This document shows positions 1 through 6,780 of a stretch of 6,780 nt of DNA, one piece after another (position 1 is the stretch's first letter; the number at the start of each line of letters is the position of its first letter). Below the pieces are notes generated by a model. The model saw only the letters and a program-made list of their open reading frames with translations. It had not been told where the DNA came from and did not search any database. This DNA is from Calditrichota bacterium (GTDB taxonomy: Bacteria > Electryoneota > RPQS01). Position numbers and translations under genes: made by a program. The DNA lies in assembly GCA_020057985.1 (NCBI GenBank), contig JAGVEU010000495.1, forward strand, positions 1-6,780, written 5' to 3'.

Positions 1-41
1 CTAATATCAGAAGTCGGATTCGGCCAACAATATAGCCAATC
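1..41 (-). other. Start of a probable T9SS type A C-terminal sorting domain, cut by the window edge
   Basis: The last visible residues of the M6-like protein (918-930) include YCWPNPTSDI. Type A T9SS sorting domains usually open with a [V/Y]-x-[Y/W]PNP-x-x-D pattern and run about 70-80 residues to the C-terminus. If this is one, the protein should end after roughly 1,000 residues, a little beyond the left edge. Only the opening motif is visible, so the call rests on that motif and on the porU-porV context. Confidence 0.7.
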
Positions 42-2792
42 GGAACGCTCATGAACCTGTGGCCGAAGCGGGCCGACATTGATGATTCCGTTATCATCAC
101 GATAGGGAAATCGAGATGCATTCGAAGCGAGGATCGGAATCCTGCAAACGGAGTAATAGAAGCTATCGTTACAGGAGACCTCAGATACAAAATTCAAGTA
201 TGGATCAGGTTTCCAGTCGAAAGGCACATCTGCGCTAATTCCAGAGACGGCAAGCGGCAAATTCGGAAATGATCCTCCATCGTGCTTGGCGGCAACTATG
301 CGAGTGTAAACAATTTGCGGTGCCGACACATTAAATGCCATTTGCGTCTTGTCGAAACCCAGCAAGTCGGGAGACCCGTTTGCATCAAGATCTATCGGCC
401 ATTGAAATTCAGTGCTGATACGAGGCGCATTCTCACGAGGAACCGTGTCGGCTCCGAATATGCCTCCGCCGTCAGGAATTCCGTCTCCATCCCAATCAAT
501 TCCGGGTTCCATGAAGTCAGGTCCAAGGCGGCGATCCGTTGTGTCTGACACGTTTACATAGCCATATCCTCTCAGATAAATCCAAGTATCATTTGGCTGA
601 AAAACCCCACTCGCGTCCGCCTGACGTACAACAACAGCAGATGGCTCAATGCTGCCACTTTCGATAGTCCACAGCTCCTCGATGTCGGTCTCCCCCACAC
701 TGAAACATCGTGCTTGTCCAGTAGCCACAGTAACAAACCGGTTGAAAGGAAAGCTCTCAAGGTTGTAAGGAATCGGGCTTACCACTCTCTGATGAACTAC
801 TTCCCTCGTACTAAGCGGAACAATAGAATCGAGATTCACTTCATACAAAGTGGCAAACTGATTCACAACTGTACCCGTCGCACCGGTTTGCTGAATCCGA
901 AGTATTCGCGGATGTCCGCTTGTTGTCGTACACGGATAATCTGATGCATATTGAATGTCAAGTGGTGCCGAGAAACTCAAGGCGTAGAAATCAGTAGGTT
1001 TTCTCACCATCACCAGTTGAGTTCCCTCGAGAAGCAAATCACTCCGTCCGTCACCATCAAAATCAAGATCAGATCCTTTCTTGACTGGTCGAACACCGTG
1101 CGGAATCGCACCGATGCGAGTCAGGCTACCGGAGGAATCAGCCATGTACAGGGAGTCGTTCGTGGCAAAGTAGATTTCATTTATGTCGTCGCCATCAAGA
1201 TCCGAAATCGCCCATTCTGCAGGTGCAGGAAGAGCAACAGGAAAACCAGCTTCCGTATTCACGCTTCTAAGCACAAAACTCATTACCGAATCCACCTTGG
1301 AGAAATTCCGGAACTCAAGGAATGTGTAGGCGCCGTCATATAGTCTTGCAGAAGGATAAGTCCGGTCGCTAAATACTACAGATGTGCTGCCGTTTGCGTA
1401 TTCATGGGAGAGATTCTTGTCATACCAAGCGTCGTCCTGAATTCCCAACTCGGTACCAGATCCGGCTGATGCAAAACCGAACTCTTGCCCAATATCCTGC
1501 GAGCCGTCTGCCTCGACGAGATCAACTCCGCGATGCTCTGAATTTGTGTTAACCGAGTTGGTTTCCAATCCGGCTTCGATGACGTCTTCATCAATGTGCC
1601 AGAGCAGGATTCCGCTGCCGGGTATTCCAAAATCGTAATGACTGGCGGAGACTGCAATGCCAAACTCGCCGTCCAACTTTGCAAGGCTATCATTGCTGAA
1701 AACGCGCAGCCGTTTCTGATTTCGGTCAAACAAATCCACGTAACCAAGCGAGTCAGCATCGGCATCACGATTCTCTGCGAGATAGTATTCACGCGGTGTG
1801 ACTGGAATCTTGATGATCTTCGATTCGCTTGCCGCACTGAACCTACCTACTTTGACAGTATCACCGAGATTTGACGGCACCACCACTAACGGATGCTCCC
1901 AGCCCATGTAGACACGCGACCAAGCATCGGGAAAAGCCGGAACCAGCGCGAGAACATTCCCTGATCCCTGATCCATCATTCCCCAACGGCCAATGCCAGT
2001 CCTTCCGGTTTGTGTATCAAACAGGTCTGGCAGTCCAAGCCAATTGCCAAAGAGCTTGACTAGGATTCCATTTAACGAAAGTTCAATCCCAAAATCAAGC
2101 GCTTCTTTCTGATTTTCGCTCTCCGGAAGAAGCAAACCGCGATGTACTCCGGGCGGTAGCGGTAATGGTGAACTGTTGTAGGTGCGGAGATCTCGTTCGG
2201 ATACATAGGCTGAAGGCAAGTCAAACGGAGTGGTATCGTATCCGAGATTGAAATCCTTGCCGACTCCGGCATGAAAAACTACAATGGCATCATAGTTCGA
2301 AAAAACCACGTCTGCAGCGGCTGCCGAGCACGATAGTGCAAACAGCTCCGTCAGTCTGCGATTTAGCAGCTCGGTATCCGTGTTGAAGTTGTAATGCCAC
2401 ATCGGATTGTTGAGCTGATATGCAGAATGAGATTCTTGCGGATATACATCCAATTCGGAGAAAGCGATTGCTCCATTAGAAACCGTGCCATAGTAGCTTT
2501 GCAGGAAGCGCAGATGATCCATGAAATAATCACGGTCGTGAGGTAGCGGATCAATCACAAGAGAATCAGGAAAGAGCGAAGCGTCCTCCATGAGTCCATT
2601 ACCTGAAGTGCCAGTGATGTCATCCGCCAGGAATTGGACTCGGATCGCACACAAACGAATTGAATCACCGGGTTGCCAAACTGAGTCGAGCTTCTGGCAC
2701 GGCGCGAAAACCGTTTGTGCAACGGATTGATCGCACGAAGCTTCCTCGCCGAAAAGAATCAGCAAAGAAGCAACGGCAACAAGCAGCCTCAT
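1..2792 (-). CDS. Secreted M6-like metalloprotease homologue (predicted inactive) with FG-GAP-like repeats and start of a T9SS sorting domain; 3' end outside window
   Basis: The frame is open for 930 codons from an ATG at 2790-2792 to the left edge. Residues 1-21 look like a signal peptide (Arg2, hydrophobic 3-14). Residues 45-260 resemble the M6 (immune inhibitor A) peptidase domain: LPHDRDYF at 83-90, YYGTVSNGAIAF at 100-111, VVFHAG at 171-176, and LGLPDLFDT at 252-260 followed by GIGRWGMMD at 266-274. The post-catalytic M6 module is also present (LLWHIDEDV at 396-404, GVDLVEADG at 422-430). The HExxH zinc motif is replaced by KLFGN at 246-250, and no HExxH occurs elsewhere in the visible protein. 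Asp-rich FG-GAP/VCBS-like motifs follow from about residue 515. The last visible residues, YCWPNPTSDI, look like the start of a type A T9SS sorting domain. Family resemblance is strong; loss of peptidase activity is inferred. The gene starts 22 bases after porV, with no obvious Shine-Dalgarno sequence and no in-frame upstream start, so translational coupling is plausible. The true function is unknown. Confidence 0.88.
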   Translation of the reverse strand, partial: MRLLVAVASLLILFGEEASCDQSVAQTVFAPCQKLDSVWQPGDSIRLCAIRVQFLADDITGTSGNGLMEDASLFPDSLVIDPLPHDRDYFMDHLRFLQSYYGTVSNGAIAFSELDVYPQESHSAYQLNNPMWHYNFNTDTELLNRRLTELFALSCSAAAADVVFSNYDAIVVFHAGVGKDFNLGYDTTPFDLPSAYVSERDLRTYNSSPLPLPPGVHRGLLLPESENQKEALDFGIELSLNGILVKLFGNWLGLPDLFDTQTGRTGIGRWGMMDQGSGNVLALVPAFPDAWSRVYMGWEHPLVVVPSNLGDTVKVGRFSAASESKIIKIPVTPREYYLAENRDADADSLGYVDLFDRNQKRLRVFSNDSLAKLDGEFGIAVSASHYDFGIPGSGILLWHIDEDVIEAGLETNSVNTNSEHRGVDLVEADGSQDIGQEFGFASAGSGTELGIQDDAWYDKNLSHEYANGSTSVVFSDRTYPSARLYDGAYTFLEFRNFSKVDSVMSFVLRSVNTEAGFPVALPAPAEWAISDLDGDDINEIYFATNDSLYMADSSGSLTRIGAIPHGVRPVKKGSDLDFDGDGRSDLLLEGTQLVMVRKPTDFYALSFSAPLDIQYASDYPCTTTSGHPRILRIQQTGATGTVVNQFATLYEVNLDSIVPLSTREVVHQRVVSPIPYNLESFPFNRFVTVATGQARCFSVGETDIEELWTIESGSIEPSAVVVRQADASGVFQPNDTWIYLRGYGYVNVSDTTDRRLGPDFMEPGIDWDGDGIPDGGGIFGADTVPRENAPRISTEFQWPIDLDANGSPDLLGFDKTQMAFNVSAPQIVYTRIVAAKHDGGSFPNLPLAVSGISADVPFDWKPDPYLNFVSEVSCNDSFYYSVCRIPILASNASRFPYRDDNGIINVGPLRPQVHERSDWLYCWPNPTSDI
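354..1250 (-). other. FG-GAP/VCBS-like Asp-rich repeat region of the M6-like protein
   Basis: Four Asp-rich motifs of the calcium-loop type occur in residues 515-813: DLDGDDINEI (531-540), DLDFDGDGRSDLLL (575-588), DWDGDGIPDGG (766-776) and DLDANGSPDLLGF (801-813). Such loops are typical of FG-GAP/VCBS repeats that form beta-propeller blades in secreted and surface proteins. The first two are 44 residues apart and the last two 35, which is about one blade, but the stretch between them (589-765) has no clear motif. Whether a complete propeller forms cannot be told from the sequence alone. Confidence 0.65.
2025..2057 (-). other. Degenerate M6 zinc-binding site (KLFGN in place of HExxH)
   Basis: Residues 246-256 of the third protein read KLFGNWLGLPD. 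M6 peptidases have HExxHxxGxxD here, commonly HEFGHxLGLPD. The Phe-Gly core and the LGLPD tail align without gaps, but the first His, the catalytic Glu and the second His are replaced by Lys, Leu and Asn. The downstream GIGRWGMMD block is preserved, so the fold is probably intact while zinc binding and catalysis are probably lost. Confidence 0.85.
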
Positions 2793-2814
2793 GAATGAGA
2801 TCGCGAATGTGCGA

Positions 2815-3867
2815 TTACAGATCAACAGTGAGCGAGTATCTCATGGTGTCTGATAGCGGGTGATTCTGACCCGCGCTCAGATAGCTGAAGTCAAAGCGAT
2901 AGGAGCTATACTTGATTGAGACACCAAACGTATAGGGAAAAACCTTACCGAGGTCATCGTTCCAATAGCCGCCACGCAGTCCAACCAGATTCGAGTACCA
3001 GTATTCCAAGCCCGCGTTCCAAATGATGGAAGGAACCAGATCACCGTCACCCCAAGCGCTGAAGAGAGCCTCGTAGAACTCCTGTGATTTGCCGTTTTTG
3101 TCGCGTACCACGAGTTCCTTGTTAACGTCAGATGCGATAGTTAGCTTGTTATAATCTGATTCGATGATCTTGTAGGCAAAACCCAGTTTGAGGTTCGTCG
3201 GCAATGGATCTGCCTGCGCTCGGTCAATGTAAGCGACTTTCGGCCCCATGTTTGAGAGATTGGCTCCAATCGAAAGCCCGCCAAGAAACGTAGCTTTGTA
3301 GAGTAGACCCACATCCGCCGCAATAGCGGTCGCTGTGCCCGTGCCGGCTTCTTCGCCGGCGCCGCCACCGGGCGATAAGCTGCTGTAGGCCAGTTTAAGT
3401 CCCACGCCCATAGACAGCACATTTGGCTCGATTTCAGCGCCATAGGTTCCGGTCACAGCCATCTCATAAGATGAGAAAGTGCCGAGGTCACGATTTTGAT
3501 CGTCCCGGCGTTGGGTTTGGCCAAGGTTCAAGAAGATCACATTGGCGCCAAACATGCCCCATTCAGGCACTTCGTACGTCCCACTGAGGAACGCGTAGTA
3601 TAGATCAGACAAGTTGAACTGCGGAAGCCAGCGTGAATACATCATTGTGAATTCACGGCCATGCTGGAATCCGAGGCCGGCAGGATTCCACCACGTCGCA
3701 GTTGCATCATCAGATATCGCCACGAAGGCCTCGCCCATTCCAGTGGGACGAGCGCCGGGGGCGATCTTTAGGAACAGCAGGGTTGCCTGACTGACACTTG
3801 CGGCCTGCGCAACAAGTCCGGGAATGAATAACCCGAGGATTAGCGCGCATGTCACTAATCGCTTCAT
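2815..3867 (-). CDS. porV: PorV, type IX secretion outer-membrane beta-barrel shuttle protein (PorV/PorQ family)
   Basis: This complete 350-residue protein has a clear signal peptide (Lys2, Arg3, hydrophobic 4-20, probable cleavage after AQA or AQAA near residues 22-23). The family hallmark spans residues 31-65: FLKIAPGAR, then TGMGEAFVAISDDA, then WWNPAGL. A second family block is GPKVAYID with DPLPTNLKLGF at 208-230. The rest alternates short amphipathic strands and ends in a strand (YSLTVDL), as expected for a FadL-like outer-membrane barrel. In characterised T9SS, PorV binds the C-terminal sorting domain of cargo at the translocon and carries it to PorU. Its place directly after porU matches the P. 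gingivalis order and favours PorV over the paralogue PorQ, although the sequence family covers both. A Gly/Ala/Thr-rich stretch at 166-180 probably forms an extracellular loop. The ATG follows a strong GGAGGA, which fixes the start. Confidence 0.9.
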   Translation of the reverse strand: MKRLVTCALILGLFIPGLVAQAASVSQATLLFLKIAPGARPTGMGEAFVAISDDATATWWNPAGLGFQHGREFTMMYSRWLPQFNLSDLYYAFLSGTYEVPEWGMFGANVIFLNLGQTQRRDDQNRDLGTFSSYEMAVTGTYGAEIEPNVLSMGVGLKLAYSSLSPGGGAGEEAGTGTATAIAADVGLLYKATFLGGLSIGANLSNMGPKVAYIDRAQADPLPTNLKLGFAYKIIESDYNKLTIASDVNKELVVRDKNGKSQEFYEALFSAWGDGDLVPSIIWNAGLEYWYSNLVGLRGGYWNDDLGKVFPYTFGVSIKYSSYRFDFSYLSAGQNHPLSDTMRYSLTVDL

Positions 3868-3912
3868 GATTCCTCCGATAGGTATATCTTATATGTCATT
3901 TGTTTCTGAGCG
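3868..3912 (-). other. porU-porV intergenic gap (45 bases)
   Basis: This is the longest gap between genes in the window. It holds the porV ribosome binding site and an AT-rich stretch (CATATAAGATATACC) that could by chance resemble a -10 element, but no matching -35 or Bacteroidota-type TAnnTTTG element was seen. There is no terminator-like hairpin. Co-transcription of porU and porV is the simplest reading. Confidence 0.6.
3871..3876 (-). promoter_or_regulatory. Shine-Dalgarno sequence of porV
   Basis: GGAGGA lies three bases before the porV ATG on the minus strand. It is a near-perfect match to the anti-Shine-Dalgarno sequence, with rather short spacing. It supports the ATG at 3865-3867 as the start. 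The gene before the edge and the gene after porV show no comparable site within the window. Confidence 0.7.
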
Positions 3913-6780
3913 TCAACGCATGATCACCAGCTTGCCCGTTGCCTCGTCGCTCTGTCCTTGCACGGACTCTGCTTTCACACGATAGAAGTAGACACCGTTT
4001 GCAAGCTCATGTCCTTCGCGATCGCGACCATCCCAAGGGACATCGGGATTGCTATTGAATCCAAGCTTCGTACCCAAGTCATCCATTTCATAGAGCATTT
4101 TGCCGCTCAACGTGAAAATCTTCAGGCTGACACGACGGGTATCCACACCCGGTGGGAGCAGATAGGTGAAATAGGTACGATTCGTCATTGGATTCGGATA
4201 GTTGAGCACATCCTTAATTTTGTACCCCTCTGGTCCCGATGCCGCAACAGAGAAGGCAAGCGTTGTCCTGTTCAGATTGTTGAAGGAGTCCCAAGCTTCG
4301 ATCACAAGTCGGTGTTCGCCCTGCGAAAGAGGGCCGATGGTTTTCTCAAGTTTTCCGGTAGTATAGCTATTGAGATCGTAGTTGAAATAGGGGGTCAAAT
4401 CTTCTGTTTGGGCATCGTCAATCCGAACTGTAATTTTGTGCCCGACCGCTCCGGACAGGTTGATTCCAGAGGAATCCGCAAGCGCCACAAACAGTGATGG
4501 CGTGCTGCTTACTAAATCACCTGTTCTGAAGGATGGAACATCCATCCACACTCGAATGTTAGGCGGAATGCTGTCGAGTTCACTTGAGGCCTTGTCTGCA
4601 ATCAGCAAGTGATCTGCGATTCCGATTCCGTCAGCGGAATCCGGCTCGCTGTCACTCTTGCCGTAGAAATACAGGCTGACTTTCGCGTTGCTGCCACCAT
4701 AGCGAACATCCCGCGGAACTCGAAACGCGATATCGAATTGTCCATTTACCACACTGGCAGTGCCGCGAAAAATTGCATTGCCCGGCAATTTGTAATAGAA
4801 CGGCGTGGATGAACTGTATGCGCAGGAATCAGGATAGTAATAATTGGATACCGGCCAGTAGTAGGCGGCAGAATCCTCCGTGTCATAGACTCGGGCTTCA
4901 ATAGTTCCCTGGAAGTCTGACCAGATTTTTCCCTGTCGGCTTTTCGTGAGATGACCTGCAAGATGGAAGAGCGAGAGAGCCTGCATGGTACGTTCAGGAG
5001 ACGTTACTTCTGCGAAGTACTCCGGTGTAGCCAGTCTCAAGACCGGATCACCCAACACATGATAGAGCGATGAATTGGGTCCCCCCATTCTCTTCCCCGC
5101 CACAAGCGCTTCCCCGAAGCTCTTGCGCTGCAGACCGGGCAGGAACAGTTCATGATAGAAGGCATTTGAAAAATGTTCGTTACTATTCACAAAGGTGTAA
5201 CGCGTAGCGCCAATGCAGGCAACGGCGCCCCCAACCGGATCGGCAAGCAGCAGTTCAGGAAAGCATCTTCCGATAACACGATCGTATCCGCCCCAGGTGC
5301 AGGTCGCCGCGACAAAGAGCGGCCATTGACGGGGATTCTCAAGCAAATTCTGATCGCGATCCATGACAAACAGTTGCTCGTCTGTCCAGACCCGTTCATT
5401 GCCGTGTCCTGTGAAATTCACAATCAGCGTTCCCCGATTGATTTGTTCAATCAGGTCACGGGTTGCATCAGGCTTGGCGGCTCCCGCCGGAGTACTCCGG
5501 AATGGGTAGAGCACCTCGTAGATCTTCCGGAATGTGAAATAATCGGGCAGAATATCGGTGACGAGTTGTTCGGAATAATCCACATGGAACCGTTCGCCAC
5601 ACCTGCCGCTCTTCCACTCGTCATCCGCCGTGAAAGTTGCCGTGTTCTTCCACGGGCCGTACAACGGAGTCGTAGCATACGAGAGGGTTTTCTCCAGGAT
5701 CGCCTGAAGTTCAGACTCATTCTGCACAGGCCAACGCCCCGAATAGAGTTCCGGTAGTGAACTGTTCCCAAACTTCACAAAATAATCATCCGTACATGTA
5801 TCGCTGAGTTCCGCCGGTGGCATCCAGTTTCGATCCGTGCTTGAGACAAGATCTCGATAGTCTTCATCGCCGTCTCCGACAAACAGCACATACTTGACAG
5901 GAGCATCCGTTCCCGAGATGCCGCGCCATTTCTGAAAGGCGTATTTCAAGAAGTTCCGAATTGCCATTACATCATGAACACCCCAACCAAACTCGTCGAA
6001 TACGTCACTCAGTTTGACCCGCACCGCCGTCAACGGCTCTTCGGAGTATGTTCGATGGAATTCCTTCAATGGTGCAAGTTGATCATACCAATCATCAAAT
6101 GTAAGAATGATAATGCCCGCCGAATTTGTTGTATCGCGCAGGCTGGAGTAGTCGGCTGCGCTGGACGATCTGATTCCGCGGAAGGCTGGAGTCAGAAGCC
6201 GATTCGAGCCTGCTGCAAAATACCTTTTTGTCAATGTGACGGATGACGAATCTTCGATGGCGTTTCCTCTTCCAAGGCGCGGGAGCAGGGGATTCGTGAT
6301 GTCAAGCAGATACGAGTCGGCTCCCAGATCGGGTAGGTTGTACTCATACAGCCTCTGTGAACCCTGCGGGGCAGCGAACTCGATGGTTCCCGATGGGCTT
6401 GACAATGCTCGCTCGCACTCAACCTCGATGAAGTTGAAATAAATCGTCACCGGAGTCCGATTCTCGATTCGGAACGAGTTCCATCCGGCGAAGAGCACTC
6501 CCTGCGGAATAGCCAGGAAAGACCCTGCAACATAGTTCTGCGAAATCAGCGAGTCATTAACATCCACCCTTAGAAGCAAGGTGCCGCTGTAGCGCACGAC
6601 GGCAACGGCAGTAATTCGTACCCGTCCGCTCAGACCCGTCGCACCGGGAAGATTCACGGAAAGAATCTGATTTCCGTTTGCGTCAATGGATGTTTTATAC
6701 CAGACAAGTCCTGACTCGATCTGATCCGGAGATGCAAACACAAAGACATCCTCGTCAAGGTACTCCTGACCCGCGACAGA
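3913..6780 (-). CDS. porU: PorU, type IX secretion sortase / C25-family cysteine peptidase; 5' end outside window
   Basis: The frame is open to the right edge, giving 955 visible codons. The GTG at 6739-6741 is an internal Val codon, not the start: 13 more sense codons lie upstream, and PorU proteins usually exceed 1,000 residues. Numbered from that GTG, residues 1-200 are an N-terminal beta-rich region. Residues 205-575 are the gingipain-type C25 core: YVLFVGDGDEDYR at 284-296, TDDYF at 317-321, LYSGRWPV at 332-339, the catalytic-type FTGHG with His446, AATCTWGG with Cys481, and YHVLGDPVLRL at 560-570. Ig-like segments typical of PorU follow (GINLSGAVGH at 759-768, NSYTTG at 791-796). A C-terminal sorting-domain-like tail starts near residue 840 (NYPNPMTNRTYF) and ends KLVIMR. 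In characterised systems PorU sits on the cell surface, removes the cargo CTD and attaches the cargo to lipopolysaccharide, while its own CTD is not cleaved. The intact His/Cys pair suggests activity. The stop lies 45 bases before porV. Confidence 0.92.
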   Translation of the reverse strand, partial: SVAGQEYLDEDVFVFASPDQIESGLVWYKTSIDANGNQILSVNLPGATGLSGRVRITAVAVVRYSGTLLLRVDVNDSLISQNYVAGSFLAIPQGVLFAGWNSFRIENRTPVTIYFNFIEVECERALSSPSGTIEFAAPQGSQRLYEYNLPDLGADSYLLDITNPLLPRLGRGNAIEDSSSVTLTKRYFAAGSNRLLTPAFRGIRSSSAADYSSLRDTTNSAGIIILTFDDWYDQLAPLKEFHRTYSEEPLTAVRVKLSDVFDEFGWGVHDVMAIRNFLKYAFQKWRGISGTDAPVKYVLFVGDGDEDYRDLVSSTDRNWMPPAELSDTCTDDYFVKFGNSSLPELYSGRWPVQNESELQAILEKTLSYATTPLYGPWKNTATFTADDEWKSGRCGERFHVDYSEQLVTDILPDYFTFRKIYEVLYPFRSTPAGAAKPDATRDLIEQINRGTLIVNFTGHGNERVWTDEQLFVMDRDQNLLENPRQWPLFVAATCTWGGYDRVIGRCFPELLLADPVGGAVACIGATRYTFVNSNEHFSNAFYHELFLPGLQRKSFGEALVAGKRMGGPNSSLYHVLGDPVLRLATPEYFAEVTSPERTMQALSLFHLAGHLTKSRQGKIWSDFQGTIEARVYDTEDSAAYYWPVSNYYYPDSCAYSSSTPFYYKLPGNAIFRGTASVVNGQFDIAFRVPRDVRYGGSNAKVSLYFYGKSDSEPDSADGIGIADHLLIADKASSELDSIPPNIRVWMDVPSFRTGDLVSSTPSLFVALADSSGINLSGAVGHKITVRIDDAQTEDLTPYFNYDLNSYTTGKLEKTIGPLSQGEHRLVIEAWDSFNNLNRTTLAFSVAASGPEGYKIKDVLNYPNPMTNRTYFTYLLPPGVDTRRVSLKIFTLSGKMLYEMDDLGTKLGFNSNPDVPWDGRDREGHELANGVYFYRVKAESVQGQSDEATGKLVIMR
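3916..4224 (-). other. C-terminal sorting-domain-like tail of PorU
   Basis: The last 103 residues of PorU form a compact beta-sandwich-like tail: NYPNPMTNRTYFTYLLP, then VSLKIFTLSGK, then PWDGRDREGHELANGVYFYRV, and a final KLVIMR. This FlgD-Ig/CTD-like pattern is shared with T9SS cargo sorting domains. In P. gingivalis PorU the corresponding domain is retained and helps anchor PorU on PorV, which fits the adjacent porV gene. Confidence 0.8.
5299..5406 (-). other. C25 peptidase catalytic His/Cys segment of PorU
   Basis: The CAC codon at 5404-5406 encodes the His of the NFTGHGNE motif, and the TGC codon at 5299-5301 encodes the Cys of AATCTWGG, 35 residues later. This spacing and these flanks match the gingipain/caspase-type fold, in which the His and Cys form the catalytic dyad. 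Both are present, so PorU is predicted to be active. Confidence 0.88.

Noticed and set aside
1388..1406. HEYAN at residues 463-467 as a displaced HExxH
   Set aside because: The fifth residue is Asn, not His, and it lies in the beta-rich region after the M6 domain, not in the peptidase core.
1376..1837. 153-codon minus-strand open frame
   Set aside because: It overlaps the M6-like gene in another frame, and the composition is low in recognisable structure; the long frame carries the conserved motifs.
2724..2792. Lipoprotein signal (Cys20) in the M6-like protein
   Set aside because: The residues before Cys20 are Glu-Ala-Ser, which does not fit a lipobox (the -3 position should be Leu or similar); an ordinary signal peptide is more likely.
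3343..3360. GCCGGC repeated around TTCTTC, able to form a 6-bp hairpin
   Set aside because: It lies inside porV and is explained by the Gly/Ala/Glu-rich coding stretch (residues 170-175); there is no T-run, so it is not a terminator.
3878..3892. TATAAG-like -10 element between porU and porV
   Set aside because: No -35 or Bacteroidota-type promoter element accompanies it, and AT-rich matches of this size occur by chance in a 45-base gap.
5173..5757. 194-codon plus-strand open frame
   Set aside because: It lies wholly opposite the conserved C25 core of porU, has no recognisable domain and no ribosome binding site; it is a shadow of porU codon use.

Overview
The window carries three genes, all read on the minus strand and packed closely, so it looks like the inside of one operon (read from right to left). 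The first gene, cut off by the right edge, encodes PorU, the C25-family (gingipain-like) cysteine peptidase/sortase of the type IX secretion system (T9SS). The second, complete, encodes PorV, the outer-membrane shuttle protein of the same system. The third, starting 22 bases after porV and cut off by the left edge, fills all of positions 1-2792. It is a single open frame of 930 codons without a stop and encodes a secreted protein built like an M6-family (immune inhibitor A type) metalloprotease. It also has calcium-binding FG-GAP/VCBS-like Asp-rich repeats, and what looks like the start of a T9SS sorting domain lies exactly at the window edge.

The T9SS is characteristic of the Bacteroidetes/FCB group, and porU next to porV is the arrangement known from Porphyromonas gingivalis. 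The roughly balanced base composition and the M6-like third gene suggest an uncultured FCB-superphylum lineage outside the classical Bacteroidota (for example Calditrichaeota, KSB1, Zixibacteria or Marinimicrobia-like). That assignment is an inference; the sequence itself does not name the organism.

In the known system PorV carries substrates with a C-terminal sorting domain (CTD) from the translocon to PorU, and PorU cleaves off the CTD and attaches the cargo to the surface. Here PorU keeps its His/Cys dyad and has its own CTD-like tail.

The most interesting point is the third protein. It keeps the M6 fold signatures around the active site but has lost the zinc-binding HExxH motif, which reads KLFGN. 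A secreted M6 pseudoprotease encoded with porU and porV could be a structural part of the sorting machinery rather than a simple exported enzyme; this is a hypothesis. No RNA genes, mobile elements, CRISPR arrays or convincing terminators were seen. The longest gap between genes is 45 bases.
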